A stretch of DNA of 64,000 nucleotides from Acinetobacter rudis (GCF_031157835.1 NZ_JAVIDR010000021.1:1-64000); one strand, 5' to 3'. Shown: positions 1 through 8,783, counted from the stretch's first letter. The notes: generated from the sequence alone by a model not told the origin. Program-made: numbers and translations.

Positions 1-52
1 GCGCTGATGGTAGTGTGGGGTTACCCATGTGAGAGTAAGTCATCGCCAGCTC
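1..52 (+). rRNA. rrf: 5S ribosomal RNA, 3' end (partial)
   Basis: The first ~50 nt read as the 3' part of a gammaproteobacterial 5S rRNA: the conserved segment around positions 5-30 (GATGGTAGTGTGGGGTTACC) followed by the 3' acceptor-side strand ending in CATCGCCAGC at 41-50. The 5' part lies outside the window, so a 16S-23S-5S operon is expected just upstream. It is followed at once by a strong terminator. The exact mature 3' end (50-52) is uncertain. Confidence 0.93.
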
Positions 53-62
53 ATTATTCTAA

Positions 63-98
63 AATCCCCCAGCTTAAACGCTGGGGGATTTTTTTTAT
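63..98 (+). terminator. rRNA operon rho-independent terminator
   Basis: A perfect 11-bp stem (63-73 with 80-90, core CCCCCAGC/GCTGGGGG) with a 6-nt loop is followed by a run of eight T residues. It directly follows the 5S gene and ends the rRNA operon. Confidence 0.93.
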
Positions 99-193
99 TG
101 GGGAAAAATACAATAAAAAAATATAATCAAAAAATAATTTTTCAAATAACGCTAAAAATATCCCCTCAACATGTGTATGTGGAGGGGGAATGA

Positions 194-949
194 TTAAAGC
201 CCAGTAAAGCCTAGTTCAATTTGTTGTGCACTTTCTTTTAAGATGAGCATAACTTTTTCAAGATTAATAAACTCAAAGCGGTTAATTGAGCTGAGCACTG
301 TGAGTGCTAGTGGTGCCTCCTTATTTGAGAAGCAGATAGGAACAGATAGCCCACAAATACTGGGTTCAAGTTCTCCTTTAGAAAGATAATAACCCTGCTT
401 TTTTATGATTTTCATTTCTTGGATAAAGCTATTTTCATCATGAGCAAATCCCACATCTCTAAATTGAGTTGAGAAGCGGGCATAATAGTCAGCCAATTTT
501 TGTTTGGGTAAATGCGCTAAAATAACCTTGGCTGATGAGCCTACATAGACTGGACGTGGACAACCGCGACCATAGGTACCTACATTAAATGGTTCATACA
601 GTTCATGATGTAAATCAATACATGAATCATGATTAAGATAGGTGATCAAACAGCTAAGTTCAGTACGCTCTACAATCATTTTCATGTAGGGAATGCTGAT
701 TCGTACCAGTGGATCTGTGGTGCGGGATATGTAATCTAAAATCGCAATTTTCGATCCCAGGGTATAGTCGCCAGAAGTTCCACTAATACGCCGCAGTATA
801 TCAGTTGCAACCAATTCCTTAAGATAACGGTAGGCAGTTGGTTTAGACCAGCCTAATTCGTCACAGATGTTTTCAACATTAATTATTGGACGTGTAACTG
901 AGAATAAATCTAGTACAGTCAGTATCTTAGCAAAACTTGAAGTCGCCAT
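194..949 (-). CDS. IclR-family transcriptional regulator
   Basis: This 251-aa protein has the two-domain IclR layout. A winged helix-turn-helix spans about residues 8-70, with the recognition helix near 30-45 (ELGWSKPTAYRYLKEL). An IclR effector-binding domain spans about 75-250, including a GYYLSKGELEPSICGLSVPI segment (186-205) typical of the ligand pocket. The gene is divergent from the FUSC-DUF1656-HlyD efflux operon across 415 bp. By that arrangement it is the likely regulator of the efflux operon, possibly responding to an aromatic acid; this is inference from position. The ligand is not evident from sequence. Confidence 0.9.
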   Translation of the reverse strand: MATSSFAKILTVLDLFSVTRPIINVENICDELGWSKPTAYRYLKELVATDILRRISGTSGDYTLGSKIAILDYISRTTDPLVRISIPYMKMIVERTELSCLITYLNHDSCIDLHHELYEPFNVGTYGRGCPRPVYVGSSAKVILAHLPKQKLADYYARFSTQFRDVGFAHDENSFIQEMKIIKKQGYYLSKGELEPSICGLSVPICFSNKEAPLALTVLSSINRFEFINLEKVMLILKESAQQIELGFTGL

Positions 950-1364
950 GATCTACTCTATTAACAAGCTCAAATCAGTATAAATGTTTTGTTTTATAAC
1001 AGAAAATTAGAAATGAAGCGATGCTTTTTACATGTTTTACTCATAAGAAGAATAAAAGTTGGAGATTGGATTTTTTGAGAATAGTCATGGTAAATTTTGA
1101 AAATAATCGAATTAAAATAATTGAATTATCATATTGAGATAATTTTCTTGACTAATTGTGCTATTTTTAAGTAAATTGCAGATCTAATTTCTTCTTTAGA
1201 TAATTTAATCCTTTTTCATGGTGGTAGTGGTTGCTGTTTAATTAAGCCCATTATGTCTAATCACGTAGGACTAAATAACGTGAGTAATGCCTGAAGTATT
1301 GTTTTCATGATTGCCAGATGAGTCATGAACTCTTAAGGCAAAGTGATACTCTTGAGAACTCCTT
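950..1364. other. Divergent intergenic region between IclR gene and efflux operon
   Basis: These 415 bp of AT-rich DNA carry no plausible gene. They must hold the promoters of the IclR gene (leftward) and the efflux operon (rightward). Two TCATGA palindromes flank a 12-nt spacer at about 1306-1329, close to the efflux start, and could be part of an operator. No clear sigma-70 promoter was assigned. Confidence 0.5.
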
Positions 1365-3461
1365 ATGTTTTTTAAACCTCTGTTGTCTTTTAGACCAAGC
1401 AGACTCGACCTGATTTTTGCTAGTAAAACTTTTGTTGCTGCTATGTTGGCATTATTTGTTTCGTTTGAGCTTAATTTGGTTAACCCAATGTGGTCTATTG
1501 GAACAGTATTGATTATTGCGAGTCCATATTCGGGGATGGTCTCATCAAAGTGTATCTATCGTTTAATTGGCACAATTGCTGGGGCGATTGTCGCAGTATT
1601 GCTCATGCCACATTTATTGAATACACCTTGGATTTTTACAGCAGTCTTAGCCTTGTGGGTAGGCTTTTCTCTCTACGTTTCTTTACTTGATCGTACTCCG
1701 CGAAGCTATGTCTTTATGCTGGCAGGTTATTCAACGGTTTTAATTGTGTTCAATGCAATTGCCTCGATTGATACATATAGCATTTTTGATATGGCTCTAG
1801 CTCGAGTGCTTGAAATTTCTGTAGGTGTAATTTCAAGTGCTATTGTATCTGCGAGCTTTTTTCCTGTGCATCTTGGTGCGGTAATTCGTCAGCGTGTGAA
1901 TAAGGCATTAAAAGATCTTGAGGATGTTTTTGAGCGCCTTTTAGATGAACAGAATAGTACTCAAGATGATACGCAGATTTTATCAATCATGACACGAGAT
2001 ATGGCTGATATTCATGCTTTGGCTGTGCATTTGGCCTATGAAAAGGGTGAATTAAATGGCATGACCAAGCCTTTGCAGGAAATGTTGCATCAAATGTCTT
2101 TGGTTGTTGCGAATCTAGTTGCCTTGTCACAACGCATTAAACAGTTAGACCAATTATCTCAATCTCAATCTAGTTTAAATGTGCAACTACAGCAAATTAA
2201 GCACCTTGTATTAGCATTGATCAATAAAAATGAATGTACTCAAGAGTCTGACTTAAAGATCTTACTTTCTGAATTTGAAAGAGATTTTGATAAAAATACA
2301 CTTTTAATTTCTGTGGAGCAGCAAACATTAATGGCTGCGTTGAAAATGGATATTCGGCATTTTATGACCAATATCTTGACTGTGAAATTATTGTGGCAGT
2401 CTATTCAACAAGGTAAAAAAAGCATTCCATCAAGTGTTACAGCAATTACAACAAATTATCCAAGTTTACATCGTGATTATGGTGTAGCAGTCAGAGGGGG
2501 AGTAAGTGCCACTTTGATTACGTTAATTGTGACATCTATATGGATATTGTCTGGCTGGAAATATGGCTTCATGATGGCACAGATGGGTGTTATTACCGCA
2601 TGTATTTTAACTGCTATTGATAATCCCGTACCTGTCCTTCGTATTTTTATTGTTTGGAGTGTGATCTCTGCAGGATTAGCTTTTATTTATGCTTTTGGTA
2701 TTTTCCCTCATGTAACTGATTTTTGGCAACTTGCTGTGGTGCTTTTACCTTTGGTCTTAATTGCAGTAAGTATGATGGCGAACCCACTATTAATGCCTGT
2801 GGGGATGGTTTTAGGAATTAATACCATGATGGGATTAAATCTGAATAATCGTTATAGCATGGACCCAGTTGCTTATTTAGATAACTCAGTTGCAATGATT
2901 TTAGGTGTAATGACGTCTCTGATTGTAATTGATCTTGTCCGCGCTATGTCTCCTGATACGAGTGCATCTCGTATTTTATCACTACATTATCAAGCATTAC
3001 GTCAATCAATTTATCTTAGTTATGATACTGAATTTAAAGTACATTTACGCAGTATGTTAGATCGGGTTGGCGTTTTAAATAGCAAAGCTGTACAGGCACC
3101 AAAAATTAAAACCGCAATTCATAATGCGTTAATTGAAAGTAGTGCAATTGTTGATTTAGTGCGTTTACAAGAACTTATATTGAAATTATCAGATGTTGAG
3201 CTTAGACAGCAATTGAGCTTACTTCAACAAAATTTAGATGAATATTTCCGCTTTCAACAAAAGCATTTGGCGTACACAGATCATTTTAGTGAAGAACTAC
3301 AACATCAAATTGATTCAATACTCATGCAAGTAGAGTCTCTTGAGGATGCTCAGCTAAAACAACGTTTGTTGATATCTCTCAATAATATTTATTCAAGTAT
3401 TGGGCATGTCATCGTCGCTCATCCATTCAATGCGACCAAGGAGGTTTTAGTACATGGGTGA
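1365..3461 (+). CDS. FUSC-family (AaeB-like) inner-membrane efflux protein
   Basis: This 698-aa protein has the duplicated layout of the fusaric acid resistance/AaeB family. A block of hydrophobic helices lies near residues 18-165, a long soluble segment near 170-370, and a second hydrophobic block near 375-520. A cytoplasmic helical C-terminus follows. Members export aromatic carboxylic acids and similar compounds together with a membrane-fusion protein. The next two genes supply that partner (HlyD type) and the small DUF1656 protein usual in these operons. The gene overlaps the DUF1656 start by 8 nt, so the two are probably translationally coupled. The substrate is unknown. Confidence 0.9.
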   Translation: MFFKPLLSFRPSRLDLIFASKTFVAAMLALFVSFELNLVNPMWSIGTVLIIASPYSGMVSSKCIYRLIGTIAGAIVAVLLMPHLLNTPWIFTAVLALWVGFSLYVSLLDRTPRSYVFMLAGYSTVLIVFNAIASIDTYSIFDMALARVLEISVGVISSAIVSASFFPVHLGAVIRQRVNKALKDLEDVFERLLDEQNSTQDDTQILSIMTRDMADIHALAVHLAYEKGELNGMTKPLQEMLHQMSLVVANLVALSQRIKQLDQLSQSQSSLNVQLQQIKHLVLALINKNECTQESDLKILLSEFERDFDKNTLLISVEQQTLMAALKMDIRHFMTNILTVKLLWQSIQQGKKSIPSSVTAITTNYPSLHRDYGVAVRGGVSATLITLIVTSIWILSGWKYGFMMAQMGVITACILTAIDNPVPVLRIFIVWSVISAGLAFIYAFGIFPHVTDFWQLAVVLLPLVLIAVSMMANPLLMPVGMVLGINTMMGLNLNNRYSMDPVAYLDNSVAMILGVMTSLIVIDLVRAMSPDTSASRILSLHYQALRQSIYLSYDTEFKVHLRSMLDRVGVLNSKAVQAPKIKTAIHNALIESSAIVDLVRLQELILKLSDVELRQQLSLLQQNLDEYFRFQQKHLAYTDHFSEELQHQIDSILMQVESLEDAQLKQRLLISLNNIYSSIGHVIVAHPFNATKEVLVHG

Positions 3462-3660
3462 AGTGAATGTTTATGGAATCTACGTTCCCATTTTATTAGT
3501 ACAAGCAATTTTTGCTTATGTGATATTTCGCCTATGTGCAAGGTGGATACAGCATTGGATTGCACGTGGTTGGATTATCGTTCCCAGTATTTTTAACCTG
3601 TGTTTTTACATTTTACTTTTATTGTTAACGCATGGGGTGTTTCTATGGTATTGGGCTTAA
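3454..3660 (+). CDS. DUF1656 (AaeX-like) small membrane protein
   Basis: The protein has 68 residues and two predicted transmembrane helices (about 7-27 and 43-66). This is the size and position of the AaeX/DUF1656 family that accompanies FUSC and HlyD efflux genes. The ATG lies inside the end of the FUSC gene and has a strong GGAGG ribosome-binding site at 3440-3444. Its role in the pump is not well defined; co-occurrence with the flanking genes is what identifies it. Confidence 0.88.
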   Translation: MGEVNVYGIYVPILLVQAIFAYVIFRLCARWIQHWIARGWIIVPSIFNLCFYILLLLLTHGVFLWYWA

Positions 3661-3687
3661 TTTTTAACAGAGTAGAGGAAAGTTAAA

Positions 3688-4695
3688 ATGAATAATTTCA
3701 AAGCAATTGAACTACGGAAGGTCATTCGTCCAGTAGTGTTGATTTTATCAATTTTAATTGCACTCTATGCGATTGTGCATTTATGGCAATATTATAATAG
3801 TTCTCCTTGGACAAGGGATGGTCGAGTACGTGGGGATGTTGTTCAAGTATCCTCTGATATTTCGGGCTTAGTCACACAGGTCTTGGTACAAGACAATCAA
3901 ACTGTTAAAAAAGGACAGCCGCTATTTAAAATTGATGTTGCCCGACAAGCACTCGATGTTGAACAAGCTCAAGCAGATTTGTCAAAGGCAAAAGCGGGAT
4001 TAGCACAGGCTGAAGCAAATTTATTGGAAGCCAAAACAGGTCTAGTAAAACTATCTGCTAATTTGAATTTGGCAGAGAAAACTGCTGCTCGTTATCGTGA
4101 TTTAATGCAGGGGGCGATTTCAAAACAAGAGCAAGATCAAGTCTTTGCCACACATGAGCAAAGCAAGGCGGAATATGAACAAAGCAAGGCAAGTATTGAA
4201 CAGGCAAAAGCGAATGTTCAACAAAATCGGGCTCAAGTTGATGTTGCTCAAAGCCATTTAAATCTAGCACGATTAAATTTAAATCGTTCTGAGGTTGTTG
4301 CCCCTGCTGATGGGACATTATCTAATTTTGATTTACAAGCTGGACAATATATCAAGACCGGTCAAGCCGTTGCTGCCTTATTGAATCGGAAACAACTTTA
4401 TATTGTTGGGTATTTTGAAGAAACCAAACTCAATAAAATATACATCGGTGCTCCAGCTATTGTGGAGTTGATGGGGGATTCGCAAAAAATTAAAGGACAT
4501 GTACAGGGAGTTGCATCTGGTATTGAGGATCGGGAGCGTTCAAACAGTTCTAACTTATTGGCTAATGTAAATCCAACATTTAGTTGGGTTCGTCTCGCCC
4601 AACGAGTACCAGTGAAAATCGTACTGGATGAAATGCCAGAGAATCAACTGGCATTTGTTTCTGGACGTACAGCGACAGTGCATATTTTAGAGTAA
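3688..4695 (+). CDS. HlyD-family periplasmic membrane-fusion protein (AaeA/EmrA-like)
   Basis: The 335-aa protein begins with a single transmembrane anchor (about 12-33) after a short cytoplasmic tail. A lipoyl/barrel-sandwich half-motif follows (about 50-85, GRVRGDVVQVSSDISGLV). A long Ala/Gln/Lys-rich coiled-coil hairpin spans about 95-200, then the second barrel half and a beta-barrel domain. This is the adaptor that links an inner-membrane exporter to an outer-membrane channel. It lies 27 bp after the DUF1656 gene in the same operon. No outer-membrane factor is encoded nearby, so a channel encoded elsewhere is presumably used. Confidence 0.92.
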   Translation: MNNFKAIELRKVIRPVVLILSILIALYAIVHLWQYYNSSPWTRDGRVRGDVVQVSSDISGLVTQVLVQDNQTVKKGQPLFKIDVARQALDVEQAQADLSKAKAGLAQAEANLLEAKTGLVKLSANLNLAEKTAARYRDLMQGAISKQEQDQVFATHEQSKAEYEQSKASIEQAKANVQQNRAQVDVAQSHLNLARLNLNRSEVVAPADGTLSNFDLQAGQYIKTGQAVAALLNRKQLYIVGYFEETKLNKIYIGAPAIVELMGDSQKIKGHVQGVASGIEDRERSNSSNLLANVNPTFSWVRLAQRVPVKIVLDEMPENQLAFVSGRTATVHILE

Positions 4696-4725
4696 TAAAA
4701 TGATGGTGCGATAACAGATGGGCTT

Positions 4726-4914
4726 TTAGTGCCCTAGAGCTCTCTTAATTTTTTGATCAGTCTTATATTGTGAGAGTGCATATACAGCCCAAATTGTCGC
4801 TGGTAACCAGCCAATAAGCGTAATTTGCAGTATAAGACAAATCATCCCTGCAAAGGGCCGCCCAATAGTAAAGAAGACTAACCATGGGACTAAAAAGGCA
4901 ATTAATAATCTCAT
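4726..4914 (-). CDS. Pmp3/YqaE-family small membrane protein
   Basis: This 62-aa protein consists of two hydrophobic helices (about 4-20 and 26-48) and a basic C-terminal tail. It carries the family's conserved pattern, FxxGRPFAG followed by ILQITLIGWLPATIWAVYAL, as in bacterial YqaE and yeast Pmp3. Family members affect membrane potential and salt stress tolerance in yeast; the bacterial role is not settled. It is a single gene, convergent with the efflux operon. Confidence 0.9.
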   Translation of the reverse strand: MRLLIAFLVPWLVFFTIGRPFAGMICLILQITLIGWLPATIWAVYALSQYKTDQKIKRALGH

Positions 4915-4974
4915 ATTTATTTCTCCATAAAGGTTATATAAAGTGTAGTCTCAAATATAGTTTGTCAGTAAATT

Positions 4975-5005
4975 AAAAATAAAAAGACCGATGCAAGATC
5001 GGTCT
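4975..5005 (-). terminator. Terminator of the sspA-sspB operon
   Basis: An 8-bp stem (AGACCGAT 4985-4992 with ATCGGTCT 4998-5005) has a 5-nt loop. Read leftward it is followed by a T-rich tail (TTTTTATTTTTAAT). It lies just past the stop codon of the tail-anchored protein gene at 5026. Confidence 0.85.
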
Positions 5006-5025
5006 AATGATGGCTGGTTATGTAA

Positions 5026-5688
5026 TCAAATAAATACATATTTGATTAAAGCATCATAGAGAATCCAAAGCACAACTAAAGCGACGAGAGGTTCTGCAAT
5101 TTTAGCCCAAGTTGGTTTGAGTTCTGGCTCAACCACTTGTTCTACGGTTTCAATATCACTATGCGTTTGTTGTGCATGTACCATTTGGTTAAACTCCTTC
5201 ATACTCTCTTCGAGGGACAAGTCTTCTTCTTCAGTGGGTTGAGAACCGATCAGCTCTGTAAGCTCACTAAGAGACCATACCCAGTCTTTGGCGTGTCCAG
5301 ACAAATGCTCGATTTGTCCAACAAGTAACTCATGCATACCATTTTCGCCATATTGTCCAATATCATCAAGCTGTTTTAGCTCAATGAACTGTAAATTAAA
5401 TATATCTGTTGAGCATTGCTCAAAATCATGGCGACTAAGTTCGGACTCATTATGCGAAGAGGTGGTTAAATGTCGTGCAAGTTCTTGGATGTAAAGGGAG
5501 TTGAGGGCATGTATTTCTTGATACATTTTACTTGGCTGTTCACGCCACAAACAAATAATTCTAGCAAGAGACAGGTTACTCATTTCATTTAAGAAATTTT
5601 CGCGTTGTTCTTCATTGAAGTGGTTTAACAGCTGAGGTTGTTGCGTTTTTATTTGCTCAGCAAAGTATTGTACAAGATCAAAAGCCAT
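5026..5688 (-). CDS. Putative tail-anchored membrane protein, function unknown
   Basis: I do not recognise this 220-aa protein. Residues 1-190 are hydrophilic and acidic with no signal peptide. A single hydrophobic helix sits at the very C-terminus (about 198-219), so a tail-anchored topology with a cytoplasmic head is likely. A stretch rich in Glu (about 150-190) links the two. The gene starts 16 bp after sspB and precedes a terminator, so it is probably the third gene of the sspA-sspB operon. It might be linked to the stringent or stress response that operon serves, but nothing in the sequence proves this. Confidence 0.8.
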   Translation of the reverse strand: MAFDLVQYFAEQIKTQQPQLLNHFNEEQRENFLNEMSNLSLARIICLWREQPSKMYQEIHALNSLYIQELARHLTTSSHNESELSRHDFEQCSTDIFNLQFIELKQLDDIGQYGENGMHELLVGQIEHLSGHAKDWVWSLSELTELIGSQPTEEEDLSLEESMKEFNQMVHAQQTHSDIETVEQVVEPELKPTWAKIAEPLVALVVLWILYDALIKYVFI

Positions 5689-5704
5689 TATTGACTCCCT
5701 TGGT

Positions 5705-6139
5705 TTAATCTAAAATGCGTAGGCTGGTTTTCTTTTTCGTTGAGTTTAGTTTTGCTTCATCATTATCATTTGATTTTAAATCAACTGGTTCAATGTTGAA
5801 ATCTGCATATTCTTCAGGATCAAAAAATAATCCTTGTCCATTTTCACGTGCATAAATTCCCATGAGGGCGTTAAATGGAACATAAATATCTTTAGAAACG
5901 CCACCGAAACGTGCAGAGAAAGTAATAGCATCGTTGCTCATATTTAAACGATGAACTGCATGAGGTGCAAGATTTAAAACAATTTGACCATCTTGTACAA
6001 ATTGCAAAGGGACATCTGTAAATGGTTGTGTCGCATCAACTAAAATATGTGGGGTTAAATTGTGGTCACAAATCCATTCATAAATTGCACGGCTTAAATA
6101 TGGACGGGTCGGGCTAAGATTTAATTCAGATTCAGACAT
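5705..6139 (-). CDS. sspB: Stringent starvation protein B, ClpXP adaptor
   Basis: This 144-aa protein matches SspB. A substrate-binding domain spans about residues 8-105 (SRAIYEWICDHNLTPHILVD at 15-34, then VPLQFVQDGQIVLNLAPHAV). An acidic flexible linker follows, then a short C-terminal ClpX-binding tail (KKTSLRILD) that resembles the LRVVK tail of E. coli SspB. It delivers ssrA-tagged proteins to ClpXP. It starts 9 bp after the sspA stop codon, which gives the usual sspA-sspB operon. Confidence 0.95.
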   Translation of the reverse strand: MSESELNLSPTRPYLSRAIYEWICDHNLTPHILVDATQPFTDVPLQFVQDGQIVLNLAPHAVHRLNMSNDAITFSARFGGVSKDIYVPFNALMGIYARENGQGLFFDPEEYADFNIEPVDLKSNDNDEAKLNSTKKKTSLRILD

Positions 6140-6148
6140 GGTATTACT

Positions 6149-6805
6149 CTACAGGTGTATAAAACAATTTTGATAACGATTTTTTTCTTCATGAGTCATC
6201 GACTTTAAAAAAGCCGGACGATTAAATATTCGTTTGCAGTACAACAAAATTGGTCGGCTTTGTTGTAAAGGAACGACATTGCCCATATGTACTAACCGTA
6301 TGAAAATTGGTGCTAAGATGCAATCTAAAATTGTAAAGTGTTCAGACATAAAGTAAGGATAATGCTGAAATAAGGGACTAAGTGAAAGCAATGTATTGCG
6401 CATTTCAATTTTAGCCTGTTGCTGTGCTTGTGGGTCAAGCGTGTCAGGATGGTTGAGCATTTGATCTGCTAATTTGAACCAATCTTGTTCAAAACGCCAA
6501 ATATATTGGCGCTGTTCTGCACGCGCTGCTGGGGTGTCTGCATACAGTTTATTTTGTCGATAGCGATCATCGATATACTCCGACATAATCGCACTATTAA
6601 AGAGCTTAAGTCGATTTTCAACGAGCATTGGTACTTGATTGTAAGGATTTAAACTTGCCACATCTTCACTGTGATCTTCTACTACAATGTGGTGATATTT
6701 AATTTGTTTTTCAGCCAAAACATAACGTATCCAGTGTGAACGATAGTCATCGGCATGGCTATATAAGGTAATTCCTTGGGGTGGTGCTGCATTTTCGAGG
6801 TGCAT
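6149..6805 (-). CDS. sspA: Stringent starvation protein A (GST-fold, RNA polymerase-associated)
   Basis: This is a glutathione S-transferase-fold protein. A thioredoxin-like N-terminal domain (about 10-85, ITLYSHADDYRSHWIRYVL, NPYNQVPMLVE) is followed by a helical C-terminal domain, as in SspA, which binds RNA polymerase during starvation. I place the start at the ATG at 6805 (218 aa, near the family's ~210). An in-frame TTG at 6823 would add only six residues (MFNCGN) and has no better ribosome site. It is the first gene of the sspA-sspB operon. In many relatives this operon directly follows rplM-rpsI; here 2.5 kb of AT-rich DNA lies between. Confidence 0.94.
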   Translation of the reverse strand: MHLENAAPPQGITLYSHADDYRSHWIRYVLAEKQIKYHHIVVEDHSEDVASLNPYNQVPMLVENRLKLFNSAIMSEYIDDRYRQNKLYADTPAARAEQRQYIWRFEQDWFKLADQMLNHPDTLDPQAQQQAKIEMRNTLLSLSPLFQHYPYFMSEHFTILDCILAPIFIRLVHMGNVVPLQQSRPILLYCKRIFNRPAFLKSMTHEEKNRYQNCFIHL

Positions 6806-7905
6806 ATTTCCACAGTTAAACAAAATTAATCATATAGCATACTAAAAATAGTAGTGAAAAGCATGAATTGCATTGATAACTTCATTTAGTTTGTTTAATG
6901 ACTACTAGATCGTCTTTGAATTGGCAGTTTGACTTCATAACTAAGTTAACTAGATGGTTATTAAGCTATTTTTCTTGTTATTAGATCTTTAGTGAAAAAA
7001 TAATTTAAATATAAGATAGCTAGTGTTGGAGTGTGTTTTTATTGGAGTATTATTAGATTAGTGTGCATTTTATTTAGGTTAAAGAGTTTTTTTCCCTTAT
7101 TTTTAAATGATTTGCCAATTTAACAAGATGGTGCCAAGGTAAAAGAGTGCTTAGAAAACTCAAGCAAAAGGAAAATTAGTGAAATAATTACCTTAAACTT
7201 ATATTGATTTGACCTTACAGAGCAGAATTGTAATGAGTGAGAAGATGGCATATTCATAACTTGAAGTAGCTAATAAAATAATAATGAAGATGGTAGCTCA
7301 CTATAAAAAATAGGTTGAGTGAGACAATACGAAAATAGAGATAGTTCACAAAAAATAATGATTTAAATCATTTTTTAGTATTAGGTGTTTTTGATTTTGA
7401 ACTTTATAATTTATCGATTTTAATTTATTAACTCCTATATTTTTATAAAGTTGGGTATTTATTATATTAAGTAGATATTTTGTGTTTGTTGTTTTTTTAA
7501 ATTATTTTGTGTTAAAAATGAAATTAATTTAATTGCGAAAAATATTTAATAGCTCTTTATAAAATTTTGTGTGCTTAAATATTTGGTAGGGTGGTTTTAT
7601 TAATAATAAAAGTATTGTAATGATTGTTTTTAAGGTTTTAGTAATATAAAGATAATGAATTATTATAAAAATATATTTATTTTATCTTATGAAATTTATG
7701 TAGAGTGATATGGAGAGTGTTCGTGATTTTTAGATAAAATAATTTGAAAAGAGTGGGTGGAATATTTAGAGTAAATTTATTCAATTAGTCTAGATTTTAT
7801 TGGTTCAATCAATAGCAATAGTCTATTTAACCTCAAGTATGAAAATAATTGAGCTAATAAAAAAATTAATAAAAGCAATAAAAATTAACCGTGTGAGAAA
7901 AGAAA
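6806..7905. other. Long AT-rich region without a recognisable gene
   Basis: About 1.1 kb with very high A+T content and no open reading frame that looks coding on either strand. It must contain the sspA promoter at its left edge (read leftward) and the promoter of the orphan gene at 7906. I found no insertion-sequence ends, tRNA or clear hairpin terminator. It is markedly more AT-rich than the flanking housekeeping genes, which suggests acquired or decaying DNA. Confidence 0.5.
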
Positions 7906-8280
7906 ATGTATTTAGAAAAAATGGTATTAAATGGACTTCCAAAAAGTATACCTGATTTTATAGTATTAAATTATAGTGATGGTGATTTGATTGCTTGCTG
8001 TACGTGGGGTGATAAGACCATGAAACTTAGATTTGTTCATGTTGAATCATTTAGATTATCTTTGGAGGGGTTGTTATTAAAAATGCAAGCTTCTTTGGAT
8101 TTTAAAGGTGATTGTTTTGTATATAGTGGTGAAAAACTCGATTTATACACCTGGATAAATGATCAGGTGTATGGGTATTTAGATACAATTAATTTTCATA
8201 AGACAATGTTAGTTTCTTCTAATGAAATTGTTGAAGTTGTTTATGGTGGTGAAATGGAAATTATTAGCGAGTTTGTTTAA
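7906..8280 (+). CDS. Orphan hypothetical protein
   Basis: I do not recognise this 124-aa protein. It has no signal peptide or membrane helix, is rich in beta-prone segments, and is mildly acidic. The start has a purine-rich leader (GAGAAAAGAAA) directly upstream, and codon use is strongly AT-biased. It sits alone between the 1.1-kb AT-rich gap and a 0.5-kb gap that carries a MerR gene remnant, all inside the interval that separates rpsI from sspA. Recent horizontal acquisition is the simplest reading. It could be a small immunity- or antitoxin-type protein, but no domain supports that. Confidence 0.6.
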   Translation: MYLEKMVLNGLPKSIPDFIVLNYSDGDLIACCTWGDKTMKLRFVHVESFRLSLEGLLLKMQASLDFKGDCFVYSGEKLDLYTWINDQVYGYLDTINFHKTMLVSSNEIVEVVYGGEMEIISEFV

Positions 8281-8783
8281 ATATAGTGCTTTAATTATTA
8301 TTGATATATTGTCTTTAGAATAAATTAGATATTTCAATTCATATTTGCTTGGTAATATTACCCCTGTACTGATTTAGCTTTAAGCGAAAACAGTACGGGG
8401 GGTGAGGGTGTGCAGTTCGGTGTAAAATTAAATTTAACTTGATGCTTTAGTTGAGATCATATGATGCTATTAGCATCTTTCTTGTAGGTCTTGTCATGCT
8501 TCTAGGCAGGCAGTAAACGAGATAATTGAGCAAAAAGATAGTTTTGTTTGCCCGAAATAATATATTGTTTATGACATTTCAAAGCTTTCTTAGTTGAATT
8601 TTTCATAATGGCGAATGGCTTTTACCGTTGTACCTGTGATTGCAGCTAATTTTCCGATGTACATAACTCAGTTCATCTCTGTTGAGTATATGAGTGTAAA
8701 TATGTTCATGAGTCTAAAATAAAATTATTTAAATTAAAAATTATTTTCTTATAATCGGACGTGTACAACTTAAGGATAAGAAA
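8281..8783. other. Intergenic region with hairpin and gene debris
   Basis: This 503-bp region holds no intact gene. It includes an imperfect hairpin (CCCCTGTACTG at 8361-8371 with CAGTACGGGG at 8391-8400, one bulged T) without a T-run, and a truncated MerR start at 8590-8664 on the minus strand. Near its right end it should contain the promoter of the secreted-protein gene at 8784. Confidence 0.5.
8590..8664 (-). pseudogene. MerR-family regulator remnant (N-terminal helix-turn-helix only)
   Basis: Read leftward from an ATG at 8662-8664, 24 codons encode MYIGKLAAITGTTVKAIRHY plus EKFN before a TAA stop. This is the highly conserved MerR N-terminus: beta strand, helix-turn-helix, then the start of the wing at RHYE. 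A complete MerR protein is 120-150 aa or longer. The bases beyond the stop do not continue the family in any frame I could follow, so the rest has been deleted or replaced. It supports the view that this inter-operon stretch is a graveyard of older genes. Confidence 0.7.

Noticed and set aside
8400..8590. Transposase remnant on the minus strand next to the MerR fragment
   Set aside because: One frame gives about 30 residues (QNYLFAQLSRLLPA) before a stop, but I could not tie it to any transposase family, and no inverted ends are visible.
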